DNA of 64,000 bases from positions 248,001 through 312,000 of the forward strand of contig CAWAWM010000008.1 in NCBI GenBank assembly GCA_963785765.1, in the 5' to 3' direction. Position 1 is the first letter of the stretch; every line of letters begins with the position of its first letter. The DNA comes from DATBGO01 sp963785765 (GTDB taxonomy: Bacteria > Actinomycetota > Actinomycetes > Streptosporangiales > Streptosporangiaceae). Positions 34,107 to 42,402 of the stretch are shown piece by piece. Both the position numbers and the translations under genes were made by a program. Below the pieces are notes generated by a model. It had not been told where the DNA came from. It worked only from the letters and a program-made list of their open reading frames with translations, and ran no database searches.

Positions 34107-34300
34107 CGCACAGGCTCCTTCGTCCCATTCGGCCAGCTAGGGCCGTGCCGCCAGGGTCCAGAGCGACGCGGTCACTTGCACCATGCTTGATGTGGTCCGG
34201 CACGGTACGAGCACGTCTTCCTCGCAGCCTACGCGGTCGCACCTGCCCTGGATACCCGCGGCGGGCCCCAATGGCCCGCGCCAGGCCTACGGCAGCGGGG

Positions 34301-35173
34301 TCAAGCCCGGCGCCGCGCCTGCATCAGCCTCAGGATGAGCGGGGTGAAGATCAGCTGCATCGCTAGCTCCATCTTCCCGCCCGGCACGACGATGATGTTC
34401 GGCCTGGACATGAAGGAGTCGTGCAGCATCGACAGCAAGTAGGGAAAATCGATCCCCTTCGGGTTGGCGAACCGGATGACGACAAAGCTCTCATCCGCGC
34501 TCGGGATGTACCTGGCGATGAACGGATTGGAGGTGTCCACCGTCGGCACCCGCTGAAAGTTGACGTGCGTCCGGGAGAACTGCGGGCAGATGTAGTTCAC
34601 GTAGTCAGGCATCCGCCGCAGCACCGTGTCAACGACGTCCTCGTTGGTGTAGCCACGGGTGGTCTTGTCGCGGTGTAGCTTCTGGATCCATTCGAGATTG
34701 ATGATCGGGACCACCCCGACCAGCAAGTCGGCATGCCGTGCGACGTCCGCCTTCTCGGTCACGGCGGCGCCGTGCAGGCCCTCGTAATACAGCAGGTCGC
34801 TGCCGGGCTCGACGTCTGTCCAGGGCGTGAAGGTGCCTGGCGGCTGCCCGAACGGCGCCGCCTCCTGCGCATCGTGGAGGTACTTGCGGAGCTTGCCGCG
34901 GCCGTCCTCGCCGTACTCGCGGAACAGGGCCTCGAGTTCTTCGAGCAGGTTCGCCTCAGGGGAGAAGTGGCAGAAGTGGCGGTTGCCTTCGTTCTCGGCC
35001 TCGGCCGTGGCGACCTTCATCTCCGCCCGGTCGTACCGGTGGAAAGAATCGCCTTCCACGATCGTCGCGTTGATCCGCTCGCGCAGGAAAATGTGCTGGA
35101 AAGTCCTGGTCACCGACGTTGTGCCCGCGCCGGACGAGCCGGTGATCACGACGATGGGATGCTTAGCCGACAC
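34301..35173 (-). CDS. prkB: Phosphoribulokinase (class I)
   Basis: This 290-residue kinase has the Walker A-type loop GSSGAGTTS at 12-20, GDSFHRYDRAEM, the HFSPEANLLEELEALF block, and YYEGLHGAAVTEKADVARHA with the catalytic acidic residues. The sequence DLLVGVVPIINLEWIQKLHR, then DVVDTVLRRMPDYVNYICPQ is highly conserved in bacterial class I enzymes. It phosphorylates ribulose-5-phosphate to RuBP, the substrate of RuBisCO, and this reaction is essentially restricted to the Calvin-Benson cycle. It is the second gene of an operon, 15 bp after fbp. RuBisCO is not in this window. Confidence 0.95.
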   Translation of the reverse strand: MSAKHPIVVITGSSGAGTTSVTRTFQHIFLRERINATIVEGDSFHRYDRAEMKVATAEAENEGNRHFCHFSPEANLLEELEALFREYGEDGRGKLRKYLHDAQEAAPFGQPPGTFTPWTDVEPGSDLLYYEGLHGAAVTEKADVARHADLLVGVVPIINLEWIQKLHRDKTTRGYTNEDVVDTVLRRMPDYVNYICPQFSRTHVNFQRVPTVDTSNPFIARYIPSADESFVVIRFANPKGIDFPYLLSMLHDSFMSRPNIIVVPGGKMELAMQLIFTPLILRLMQARRRA

Positions 35174-35188
35174 TGGTTCTCCCGCCCA

Positions 35189-36265
35189 TCAAGGGATCCG
35201 GAACAGGGAACGGCTGTTGAAGAGCGAGTCGTCGAAGGTCGCTTCCGGTCCGCTGGCCTGGTCGCGATGGTAGCGCTCGATCCGCTCGACCTCGTTGCGT
35301 GATCCGAGTATCAGCGGGACGTGCTGGTGCAGGCTGGTGGGCTGGATTTCCATGACGCGCTCGCGCCCGGTGCTGGCGGCACCGCCGGCCTGCTCGACGA
35401 TGAACGAGATCGGGTTGCACTCGTACATCAGCCGGAGCCGGTCTGGCCCGGCCGGCTCTTTGCTGTCCCTGGGGTACAGGAAGACGCCGCCGCGGTTGAG
35501 GATGCGGTAGGTCTCCGCCACCAGCGAGGCGATCCAGCGCATGTTGAAGTCCCGGTGGCGCACTCCGGTCCGGCCGGCCAGCAACTCCTGGATGTACCGG
35601 CGGACCGGCAGTTCCCAGAAGCGCTCGTTGGATGCGTTGATCGCGAACTCGGCACAGTCCTCGGGGATGCGTAGCTGCGGATGAGTGAGGACAAACGCCC
35701 CGATGTCACGATCGAGAGTGAATCCGTCGACGCCCTCGCCGGTCGTGAGGATCAGCATCGTGGCGGGCCCGTACAGGGCGAACCCGGCGCAAACCTGGTC
35801 GACGCCCGGCTGGAGAAAGTGCTCGGCCCGCGGTTCGGCGGCCGGGTCGGGGCTGCGCAGGATCGAGAAGATAGTGCCGACCGAGATGCCGGCGTCCAGG
35901 CTGCCCGAGCCGTCCAGCGGGTCGAACAGCAGGAGGTACTTCCCGCGACGGTTGGTGGCCGGGATGGGATAAATGCCTTCCATCTCCTCGGACGCCATCG
36001 CGGCCAGATGCCCGGTCCACTCCGTCTCGCCGATCATCACCTCATTGCTGACCAGGTCGAGCTTCTTCGTTACCTCGCCGGGGATGCTTGCCGCGTCGGC
36101 CGTTCCCGGCGCGCCCACCAGCGCACCGCGGCTGACCTGGTTACTGATGATCTTCACCGCCGTGGCCACCGCATTGAGCAGCCCGGAGAAGTCGCCCGTC
36201 GAGCCTGGATGGCGGTGCTCGGCCTCGATGGTGTAGCGGGTCAGCGTCTTGCGTCCCTCACCCAT
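35189..36265 (-). CDS. fbp: Class I fructose-1,6-bisphosphatase
   Basis: The protein has 358 residues. The metal-binding motifs are ASEEME (91-96) and LFDPLDGSGSLDAG (114-126). Further family blocks are the FSILRSP stretch, RHRDFNMRWIASLVAETYRI, GGVFLYPRDSKEPAG and LRLMYECNPISFIVEQAGG. It hydrolyses fructose-1,6-bisphosphate (and in some Calvin-cycle enzymes sedoheptulose-1,7-bisphosphate). Most actinomycetes use the unrelated class II (GlpX) enzyme, so this class I copy next to phosphoribulokinase is best read as cbbF. GAGAGG precedes the ATG. No CbbR-type regulator gene adjoins it. Confidence 0.95.
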   Translation of the reverse strand: MGEGRKTLTRYTIEAEHRHPGSTGDFSGLLNAVATAVKIISNQVSRGALVGAPGTADAASIPGEVTKKLDLVSNEVMIGETEWTGHLAAMASEEMEGIYPIPATNRRGKYLLLFDPLDGSGSLDAGISVGTIFSILRSPDPAAEPRAEHFLQPGVDQVCAGFALYGPATMLILTTGEGVDGFTLDRDIGAFVLTHPQLRIPEDCAEFAINASNERFWELPVRRYIQELLAGRTGVRHRDFNMRWIASLVAETYRILNRGGVFLYPRDSKEPAGPDRLRLMYECNPISFIVEQAGGAASTGRERVMEIQPTSLHQHVPLILGSRNEVERIERYHRDQASGPEATFDDSLFNSRSLFRIP

Positions 36266-36615
36266 GGTGGGACCGCCTCTCGCTAGGTGCGAGCAATCCC
36301 GGCGGCCAGGTGGTGGCCACCTTGTGCGGAACCGGCAAGGCTGACCTCCTGTTCAGGCCACATCGTGGCCACAGACGCCCCCGGGGGCGAAGATATGCCG
36401 GCCACGCGCAAGGCCGCCTCACCCGCGAGAGCGGTACGGCGGGTGAAGTTACCCACCCGTCGCTGCACTGAAGGACGCGCTACCTCCAGCATGCGGCAGG
36501 CCACCGCTCAGGCTAAGGGCCAATGGCCTGCGGGGCACAGGACCATCGGCCCGAACCGCCGGGCTGGCTGGCCACGGCGGGCCCGCTAGCCCGGCAGGCG
36601 GCCACGGCGGGCCCG
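36266..36615. other. Intergenic region upstream of fbp
   Basis: About 350 bases separate fbp and the GH3 gene, both leftward. The region should hold the promoter of the Calvin-cycle operon. I see no clear LysR-type T-N11-A site pair and no open frame of known family. Its right end carries half of a 30-bp duplication (36570-36628). Confidence 0.4.
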
Positions 36616-36628
36616 CTAGCCGGGCAGG
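36570..36628. repeat. 30-bp tandem duplication across the GH3 gene end
   Basis: GGCCACGGCGGGCCCGCTAG begins both at 36570 and at 36600. The second copy contains the stop codon and last residues of the GH3 gene (36616-36628); the first copy would supply the same stop in series. Confidence 0.8.
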
Positions 36629-37812
36629 CCTGCGCGCAGGGCCAGGATCCGCGTGACGGCCGCCGTGAACGCCGCCTTGTTCAGCGCGCCGTCCAGGTAG
36701 CCGTGCTCCAGGCCATCAATCGCGCTCTCGCCCTCTCCCACGCTGCCTTCCGAGCACAGCACCAGGTCCATCCCGGCCCCGGCGGCCAGCACGGCCCGGT
36801 GCCCGAAGGTCCCGAACGCCCGCAGCGCGCCGGCCTCAAGCGCGTCGGTGATCGTCACGCCCTTGAAGCCGAGCCTGGTCCGCAGCTCGCCGCCGACAAT
36901 GGCCGGCGACAGCCCGGCCGGGTTCTTGCGGTCCAGGGCCGGATATACCGCCCAGCTCACCATGACCAGCTTGACCCCGGCTGCGATGGCGGCGCGGTAG
37001 GGCGCCTCGTCGGTGCCCCGGATCGTGGCTGCCGACAGGTTCAGGGTGACGGGCGCGGCGTCGGTGTCCTGGGACCTGGTGGCGGCGCCCAGCCCGGGGA
37101 AGTGCTTGGCCGTGGCCGCCACGCCCGCGTGCTGCTGCGCCCTGATGAAGTCCGCGCCGAGCCAGGACACCGTGTGCGCGTGGTTGCTGTAGGAGCGTCC
37201 GAACTGGTCAATGAAGTCTCCAGCCTGGCGGTACACGTCGAGTACCGGGGCCAGGTTCACGTTCATCCCGACGCCGCGCAGGTTTGCTGCGGCGCCACTG
37301 CCTGCGGCCTTGACCGCGTTCGCGGGGTGCGCCGACTGGCCGATCTGCTTCTCCGAGAGCACCGGCGCGCCGGACAGGCGGCGGACCTGGCCGCCCTCCT
37401 GGTCAGTCATCAGCAGCAGCGGCGCCCTGACCGGGTTACCCGGGCTGGCGTCCGCCGTTTCGAGCGTCCTGATGACCGCCGCGATCTGGGCGTGACTGGA
37501 GATGTTGTCACCGAAGAAGATGACCCCGGCCGCGTCGCCGGCCCGGATCAGGGACAGCAGGCTGGCCGGTGGCGTCAGGCCGGAGTAACTGTAGATCACC
37601 CGCTGGCCCGCCAGCTGCCGGGCGTTCAGGCCACTGACGACCGCCGTATCCGTGCTGGCCGCCTGCCGCACGGATGCGGATGCGGTCCGGGCCGCGGCCG
37701 CGGCCGCGGACCCGGCATCCGCCACCGTTCCGGCCGCCGTCACGATCACGGCCAGGCTGCCCAGCGCGAAAGCGGCCGCCGTGCGCCGCGGCCGCTTAGA
37801 TCGGTAAGTCAT
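36616..37812 (-). CDS. Secreted GH3 beta-N-acetylhexosaminidase-like enzyme
   Basis: The protein has 398 residues with a signal peptide (AAAFALGSLAVIVTAAGTVA). The GH3 N-terminal barrel is shown by LLLMTDQEGGQVRRLSG, GMNVNLAPVLDVY, GVAATAKHFPGLGAATRSQD (KHFPGLG is the NagZ-type loop with the Asp-His pair position), and the nucleophile Asp in VTITDALEAGAL. NagZ-like enzymes release N-acetylglucosamine from wall muropeptides or chitin fragments; the loop here has G-A-A-T in place of the usual D-T-x-x-D-S-H. It follows the DUF7455-like gene with an ATGA overlap. Confidence 0.85.
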   Translation of the reverse strand: MTYRSKRPRRTAAAFALGSLAVIVTAAGTVADAGSAAAAAARTASASVRQAASTDTAVVSGLNARQLAGQRVIYSYSGLTPPASLLSLIRAGDAAGVIFFGDNISSHAQIAAVIRTLETADASPGNPVRAPLLLMTDQEGGQVRRLSGAPVLSEKQIGQSAHPANAVKAAGSGAAANLRGVGMNVNLAPVLDVYRQAGDFIDQFGRSYSNHAHTVSWLGADFIRAQQHAGVAATAKHFPGLGAATRSQDTDAAPVTLNLSAATIRGTDEAPYRAAIAAGVKLVMVSWAVYPALDRKNPAGLSPAIVGGELRTRLGFKGVTITDALEAGALRAFGTFGHRAVLAAGAGMDLVLCSEGSVGEGESAIDGLEHGYLDGALNKAAFTAAVTRILALRAGLPG

Positions 37813-38153
37813 TGCTTGCCCTTCGTCATCACGGCCGCGGTCGGCGGCGGTTCCGGCCCGTCATCCGGCGGTCCGGTGCAGTTAAAGACGGCTGCGCCCG
37901 CTGCCGCGAGCGAGGACCGTGACATCCGGTAATGGTGGCCGCACAGCAGCAGTTCCGTCGGGTGGTCCCGGCCGGGTGCCGGAGGCATGACGGCGGCAAA
38001 GGCCGGCTTGGCGGGGCAGCAGCACGCGCGGTCAGCGGTCCGGAGCGCTCGCCAGTCAATGTCGGGCCCGGCAGGCTGCGGGGCATCAGGCGGTTGTACC
38101 GCCTTAGCGGCATGGCCAAGGAAATGGCGCCTCATAATGGCATTGTCGCCCAT
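37809..38153 (-). CDS. DUF7455-like small protein
   Basis: This 114-residue protein has a Cys/His-rich core: RACCCPAKPAFAAVM and ELLLCGHHYRMSRSSLAAAG. The pattern of a Cys pair, about 25 residues, then LLxCGHH followed by a basic helix matches small actinobacterial proteins labelled DUF7455, likely a zinc ribbon. The usual members are about 65 residues, so the Pro-rich N-terminus is longer; ATG 38135 is an alternative start. Neither start has a good ribosome site. Its stop overlaps the GH3 start, which is unexpected functionally and may be chance coupling. Confidence 0.6.
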   Translation of the reverse strand: MGDNAIMRRHFLGHAAKAVQPPDAPQPAGPDIDWRALRTADRACCCPAKPAFAAVMPPAPGRDHPTELLLCGHHYRMSRSSLAAAGAAVFNCTGPPDDGPEPPPTAAVMTKGKQ

Positions 38154-38283
38154 CCGGGCCGTTGCGCGGCAGGGCCCGAGTTCCCGGGCCCGCAGGGCTA
38201 ACGGCCCGGACGGACCTGGCGATCCGCACTGGCCGGCCGTCGGTCGCGGGCTGCTGATCGCCCGTAGTGGGCGGCCCGTCTGG

Positions 38284-39207
38284 TTACGGGCGGACGAGGC
38301 GCGCGCCCTGCGCCGCGATGGGAACCTGCGAGGCGTGCCAGCCAGCCGGGCACAGCCGCTGCGCGCGGCTGGCCAGGTCCTGCTCGTCGGGCACGAGCGC
38401 GAGGACGCTGGGTCCCGCGCCGCTGACCACGGCTGCGATGCCCTGCTCGCGCAACGCGGTCAGGAGATTCTTCGTCTCTGGCATGGCCGCCGCGCGGTAA
38501 TCCTGGTGCAGGCGGTCCTCGGTGGCCTCGAAGAGCAGCTCCGGAGTGCCGGTCAGCGCCCGGACCAGCAGCGCGGTGCGCGCCGCGTTGAACGCGGCGT
38601 CCGCCAGCGGCACGGCGGCGGGCAGCGCGGCCCGCGCCTGCGCGGTGTATCCGCGCAGCTCCGGTACGAAGATCACCGGCACGACGCCCTTGGCGTCGTG
38701 CAGGCGCAGCGCGCGGGCCCCCGCGCGCCCGGCCGGCCTGCCGTGGGTCCACGCGATCGTGACGCCGCCCAGCACGCACGGCGCGATGTTGTCCGGGTGG
38801 CCTTCGGCCTCCGCGGCCAGCCGGATAACCGCCGCCTCATCGAGTTCCGCGGGGGCGCCCTCGACCAGCTGCCGGGCGAGCAGGACGCCGGCCACGATGG
38901 CTGCCGAGGACGAGCCCAGCCCGCGTGCCTGCGGGATGCCGTTCTGGCAGCGCAGCTCGAGGCCGTCGGGCAGGCCGCCCAGCCGGCCGAAGGTGGCCAG
39001 CATGGTGGCCGCGACCAGATGCCCCTCGTCGGCGGCGAGTTCGCCGGCGCCTTCACCGGCCACGGCGACGCGGACCCCGTCGCCAGCCAGCCGGGCCGTA
39101 ATCGTGTCGTGCAGCTCGAGCGCAAGGCCGAACGAGTCGAAGCCCGGGCCGAGGTTGGCGCTGGTGGCAGGCACACGCACGGCCACCGGCGAAGTCACGA
39201 ACCGCAT
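38284..39207 (-). CDS. thrB: Homoserine kinase
   Basis: From ATG 39207 the protein has 307 residues. The GHMP-kinase motifs are VRVPATSANLGPGFDSFGLA (11-30), IPQARGLGSSSAAIVAGVLL (motif 2, about 91-110), and AAVVSGAGPSVLALVP near the C-terminus (motif 3). Between them come EGHPDNIAPCVLGGVTIAW and ALPAAVPLADAAFNAARTAL, diagnostic for ThrB. It phosphorylates homoserine on the way to threonine. In most actinobacteria it follows hom and thrC; here it stands alone, divergent from a spermidine-synthase-like gene. The open frame extends far upstream (to 40167), but that part is antisense to the neighbour. Confidence 0.95.
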   Translation of the reverse strand: MRFVTSPVAVRVPATSANLGPGFDSFGLALELHDTITARLAGDGVRVAVAGEGAGELAADEGHLVAATMLATFGRLGGLPDGLELRCQNGIPQARGLGSSSAAIVAGVLLARQLVEGAPAELDEAAVIRLAAEAEGHPDNIAPCVLGGVTIAWTHGRPAGRAGARALRLHDAKGVVPVIFVPELRGYTAQARAALPAAVPLADAAFNAARTALLVRALTGTPELLFEATEDRLHQDYRAAAMPETKNLLTALREQGIAAVVSGAGPSVLALVPDEQDLASRAQRLCPAGWHASQVPIAAQGARLVRP

Positions 39208-39333
39208 ACGCGCATGGTAGGGCACCTGTGACCAGCGACCGCTTCGCTGAACTGGCAGGCCGGCGTGATCGTACCGGCCGCCGGCGCGCGGGCGGGCGGG
39301 CCGCTGACCGGACACCGCCGCACAATGGTGGTT

Positions 39334-40338
39334 ATGTCTGACCTGCGGAGCGGCCGCGGCGCGCGCGTCATCAGGCAGCGCGTCGACACCGGCGTCGCTG
39401 AGCTGGTCGGTGACCGTGACCGGCCCAGGGCCTGGACGCTGCTGGTGGACGGCACGCCGCAGTCGTACGTCGATCTCGATGATCCGCGGTACCTGGAGTT
39501 CGAGTACGTGCGGCGGCTCGGCCATCTGGTCGACCTGGCCGCCCCGGCCGGTGAGCCACTGCGGGTGCTGCACCTGGGCGGCGGCGGCTTGACCCTGGCG
39601 CGGTATGTGGCGGCGACCCGGCCAGGTTCCGGCCAGCTGGCGGTGGAGTCCGACGCCAGGCTCGCGGAACTGGTCCGGCGGCAGCTGCCGCTGAACCAGC
39701 GCGGCCGCCGGGCGGGCGGGACCAGGCCGGGCGGCGCCAGCGCGGGCGGCACCGGCGCGGGCGGCACCGGCGCGGGCCGGGTGCGCGTCCGGACCGGCGA
39801 TGCCCGCGCCGTCCTCGAGCAGGTCCCGGCCGGATCCTTTGCCCTGGTGGTGGCGGACCTGTTCACCGGGGCACGCACCGCGGCCCACCTGACCTCGGCT
39901 GAGTTCACCGCCGCCGTGGACCGGGCCCTCACGGGCTCGGGTATCTATGCCGTCAACGTCGGCGATGGCCCGCCGCTGGCCTACGCGCGGGCCCAGGTCG
40001 CGACGGTGCGCTCGGTGTTCCCGTGCGCATGCCTGATCGCTGATGGCGCGGTGCTGCGCGGCCGCAGGTTCGGCAACCTGGTGCTGGCCGCCGCGCACCG
40101 CCGCCTGCCCGTGGCCGGCCTGGCCAGGCGCGCGGCCGCCGACCCGTTCCCCGGGCGGGTGGTCCACGGCGCTGAGCTCGACCGGTTCGCCGCCGGCGCC
40201 AGGCCCATCACCGATGCGCGGGCGGAATCGTCGCCGGCCCCGCCGCCGGGCACCTTCGACGTCAAGCGGAAGCCAGGTCAGCCCGAGTTACGCCGGTCCG
40301 GTCAGAACATCAACTTCGCCGACGCCGCCGGCCGGTGA
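39334..40338 (+). CDS. Spermidine-synthase-like methyltransferase-fold protein
   Basis: The ATG at 39334 gives 334 residues (MSDLRSGRGARVIRQRVDTG). A short beta domain with SYVDLDDPRYLEFEYVRRLG is followed by a Rossmann-like fold: LRVLHLGGGGLTLARYVAAT, a conserved acidic LAVESDARLAELV, and VRTGDARAVLEQVPAGSFAL then VVADLFTGA. A Gly/Ala-rich insert of about 25 residues (GGTGAGGTGAG, about 39700-39785) interrupts the fold. This is the actinobacterial fused/spermidine-synthase-related group; whether it makes polyamines is uncertain because PLP-type decarboxylases are not nearby. Confidence 0.75.
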   Translation: MSDLRSGRGARVIRQRVDTGVAELVGDRDRPRAWTLLVDGTPQSYVDLDDPRYLEFEYVRRLGHLVDLAAPAGEPLRVLHLGGGGLTLARYVAATRPGSGQLAVESDARLAELVRRQLPLNQRGRRAGGTRPGGASAGGTGAGGTGAGRVRVRTGDARAVLEQVPAGSFALVVADLFTGARTAAHLTSAEFTAAVDRALTGSGIYAVNVGDGPPLAYARAQVATVRSVFPCACLIADGAVLRGRRFGNLVLAAAHRRLPVAGLARRAAADPFPGRVVHGAELDRFAAGARPITDARAESSPAPPPGTFDVKRKPGQPELRRSGQNINFADAAGR

Positions 40339-40582
40339 GCCTGGCCTGCAGGCCGTCCACGAAGCTGGCCATCGCCGGCAGCGCGTCCGTGGCATTGACG
40401 ACCATGGCCACGCAGTATCGGTGCTCGGGCGCCAGCAGCAGTACCGACCGGAAACCGTCGAGCCGGCCGTTGTGGAACATGAGCCCCGGGGCCAGTGCCC
40501 AGCCGAGGCCGTACTGCACGGGCGCGGACGTGCCGGTCCTCGGCGCGCGCACGGCCGCGAGCAGAACCTGGGCAGCCTGGCC
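40310..40582 (-). pseudogene. C-terminal fragment of a serine beta-lactamase-like hydrolase
   Basis: The minus-strand frame reads AAQVLLAAVRAPRTGTSAPV, QYGLGWALAPGLMFHNGRLD, GFRSVLLLAPEHRYCVAMVV then NATDALPAMASFVDGLQARL. The YGLGW....G..xxHxGxxxGF..xxxxxPE......VVLxN block is the class C/PBP-type C-terminus. The N-terminal two-thirds, including the SxxK and YxN motifs, is missing; upstream of 40582 the frame enters unrelated sequence. It overlaps the end of the preceding gene by 29 bp. Confidence 0.75.
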
Positions 40583-40897
40583 GGGTATTGCGGAACGCTG
40601 ATCTACCTGCTCGCTTCGCTGGCCGCTCCGGTGTGGGCATACCGCCGCGCCGCGGGGAGCCTGTTCATCGTCGCGGCCGGAGCGGTGGGCACCGGCGTGA
40701 TGGCGGCGGTGTTCTATTACTCGTACTCGCTCGTCCCGCTGCCGGCGGGCAGCGCCAGGATGTTCGCCTACCTGTTCTTTGGCACCGTCGCGGTGTTGTT
40801 CATCCTCGGAATCGGTGCGCGCCTGCTGCGGCCGCAGTACCTCCGGCGCGTCGGGGCCACGGAGGCGATACCGGGTCATCCGGACCAAGGCACCTGA
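40568..40897 (+). pseudogene. C-terminal fragment of an APC-type amino acid permease
   Basis: The plus frame reads LAGYCGTLIYLLASLAAPVW, AYRRAAGS, two hydrophobic helices (LFIVAAGAVGTGVMAAVFYY and MFAYLFFGTVAVLFILGIGA), and RLLRPQYLRRVGATE before TGA. This matches the last three helices of APC-superfamily permeases (LGYLGTLGYLLASIAAPxW). No start codon or upstream helices exist; the fragment begins exactly where the beta-lactamase fragment ends, so a recombination joint lies near 40570-40582. Confidence 0.7.
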
Positions 40898-40963
40898 CCG
40901 GCCGGAGATCGGGCGGCACCCGGCCCATGGCCTGACGCCGGACCGTGGCCTGACGCCGGGCTA

Positions 40964-41024
40964 GCCATGGCCCAGATCCGTTGATAAGGACACTGGCCAT
41001 GGCCCAGATCCGTTGATAAGGACA
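40964..41024. repeat. Direct repeat of 29 bp, period 32
   Basis: GCCATGGCCCAGATCCGTTG plus ATAAGGACA occurs at 40964-40992 and again at 40996-41024. Just upstream, GGCCTGACGCCGG also occurs twice (about 40929 and 40946). Both lie between the permease remnant and the PadR promoter. Confidence 0.85.
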
Positions 41025-41124
41025 ACGGCCACTTGACGAGCCCGCTGATCCGGGCTCGGCCGCCGTGCCGGATCTGTCCAGTCGAGTTATATCTTGTGAA
41101 CGGGTCATCGGTGTCGTAGGCTGT

Positions 41125-41134
41125 CGATATATCG
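41125..41134. promoter_or_regulatory. Candidate PadR operator
   Basis: CGATATATCG is a perfect 10-bp palindrome 32 bp before the padR start. TATATC also occurs at 41088-41093. AT-rich palindromes of this kind precede many autoregulated actinobacterial padR genes. Confidence 0.5.
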
Positions 41135-41166
41135 TGATCGTATCGCGACGACGGCGGGAGTGCGGG

Positions 41167-41889
41167 ATGGCGACAGCGGACTGGTGGTCCGGGGACTTCG
41201 ATCCTCATCTGTCTGGTGCGTTCAGCTGCCTGGGCGACGTGCTCAGCCAGGTCCACCGCACGGTGGGCAGCATGTCGGCGGCGCACGGCCCGGGCATGCG
41301 CGGCGGTCCGTGGGACCGGGGCTCGGGGCGGGCGGGCCCTCGTTCGTGGGGCGGCTTCGGCGGGGCCTCGACCGCCTGGTGGCCGGGGCCGACCGGCGCA
41401 CCCGGATCCTCGCGGGGCCCGAAGGCTGGCCGCGGTGATGTGCGCGCGGCGATTCTGGCCGTGCTGGTCGACGGGCCGCGCAACGGCTACCAGATCATGT
41501 CCGAGATCGAAGAGCGCAGCGGTGGTGCCTGGCGGCCCAGCCCCGGCGCGGTCTACCCGGCCTTGTCCCTGCTGGCCGACGAAGGGCTGATCGCCGGGGA
41601 GGAGTCGGGCGGCCGACGCACGTTCAGCCTCACCGACGCCGGCCGTGCCTATGTGGAACAGAACCCCGAGATGGCCCGCGGCGCCTGGGAGTCGATGTCC
41701 CAGCAGGAAGAGTGGCAGCTGCCAGGCCTGTTCGCGGTGGCCGCCCGGCTCGGGGCCGGCATCGTCCAGGTCGCCCACGCCGGCTCGCCCGATCAGGTGC
41801 GGGCCGCGGAACGGCTGCTGGAGGAAACCCGGCGCAGGCTCTACCGGATCCTGGCCGAAGACATGAGCGCCGAACAGGACGAAGAGTAG
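41167..41889 (+). CDS. PadR-family transcriptional regulator
   Basis: ATG 41167 (GGGAG upstream) gives 240 residues. The N-terminal 80 residues are Gly/Trp/Pro-rich and flexible. The PadR winged helix spans about 90-165: RGDVRAAILAVLVDGPRNGY, QIMSEIEERSGGAWRPSPGA, VYPALSLLADEGLIAGEESG, RRTFSLTDAGRAYVEQ. The C-terminal helices (LFAVAARLGAGIVQVAHAG, then RAAERLLEETRRRLYRILAE) form the dimer interface. This is the group with a glycine-rich leader often found beside DUF1707 genes, as here, with 15 bp between. It probably represses itself and the following genes through the palindrome at 41125. Confidence 0.9.
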   Translation: MATADWWSGDFDPHLSGAFSCLGDVLSQVHRTVGSMSAAHGPGMRGGPWDRGSGRAGPRSWGGFGGASTAWWPGPTGAPGSSRGPKAGRGDVRAAILAVLVDGPRNGYQIMSEIEERSGGAWRPSPGAVYPALSLLADEGLIAGEESGGRRTFSLTDAGRAYVEQNPEMARGAWESMSQQEEWQLPGLFAVAARLGAGIVQVAHAGSPDQVRAAERLLEETRRRLYRILAEDMSAEQDEE

Positions 41890-41904
41890 AAGGCGGGTAC
41901 GGCC

Positions 41905-42402
41905 ATGGATGATCGCTTCCGGACCTCGGACGCCGACCGGGACCGCGTCGCCGGGCTGCTGCGCGACCATTTCGCAGCGGGCCGCATCACGCGTGAAGAA
42001 CTGGACGAGCGGCTCACCGCGACGCTGAACGCCAGGACCTTCGGCGAGCTGCGCCGCGCGCTGGCCGATCTGCCCGAGCCCGCGCCGGTGGCGGGGCCGG
42101 CCAGCCGGGTCCCGCCGCAGGTCAGGCCAGGCTGGGTGCCGGGCCGTCGCAGGCCGCGGCTGCTACCGCTGGCGTTGCTGGCGCTGATTGCCGTGCTACT
42201 GATCCCGGGCGCGGGCTGGGTCGCCCTGGCGTTCTTCCAGGCCGTCCTGCTGCTCTGGCTAGCGGCCTGCGTGGCAGGGGTATTCATGGCCGCCAGGTTC
42301 TACCGGCGGATCCGCCGTGACTGGTGGGCCGGTTATCAGCACCGCAGCCAGGTCTGGGCGGGCAGCTATCGCGGCCACCAGTACGGATACTGGCGCTCCT
42401 GA
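41905..42402 (+). CDS. DUF1707 (SHOCT-like) membrane protein
   Basis: The 165-residue protein opens with MDDRFRTSDADRDRVAGLLR, DHFAAGRITREELDERLTAT and LNARTFGELRRALADLPEP, the standard DUF1707 domain (residues 6-58). A Pro/Arg-rich linker is followed by two membrane helices (LLPLALLALIAVLLIPGAGW, VALAFFQAVLLLWLAACVAG) and a basic, aromatic tail (RRDWWAGYQHRSQVWAGSYR). Its role is unknown; the DUF1707 head is thought to be a small protein-interaction module. It is co-transcribed with padR, and its end overlaps the possible start of the gamma-glutamyltransferase frame. Confidence 0.85.
   Translation: MDDRFRTSDADRDRVAGLLRDHFAAGRITREELDERLTATLNARTFGELRRALADLPEPAPVAGPASRVPPQVRPGWVPGRRRPRLLPLALLALIAVLLIPGAGWVALAFFQAVLLLWLAACVAGVFMAARFYRRIRRDWWAGYQHRSQVWAGSYRGHQYGYWRS

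Noticed and set aside
34301..36265. Complete Calvin-cycle (cbb) cluster in the window
   Set aside because: Only fbp and prk are present; flanking genes are a DHp-like protein and a GH3 enzyme.
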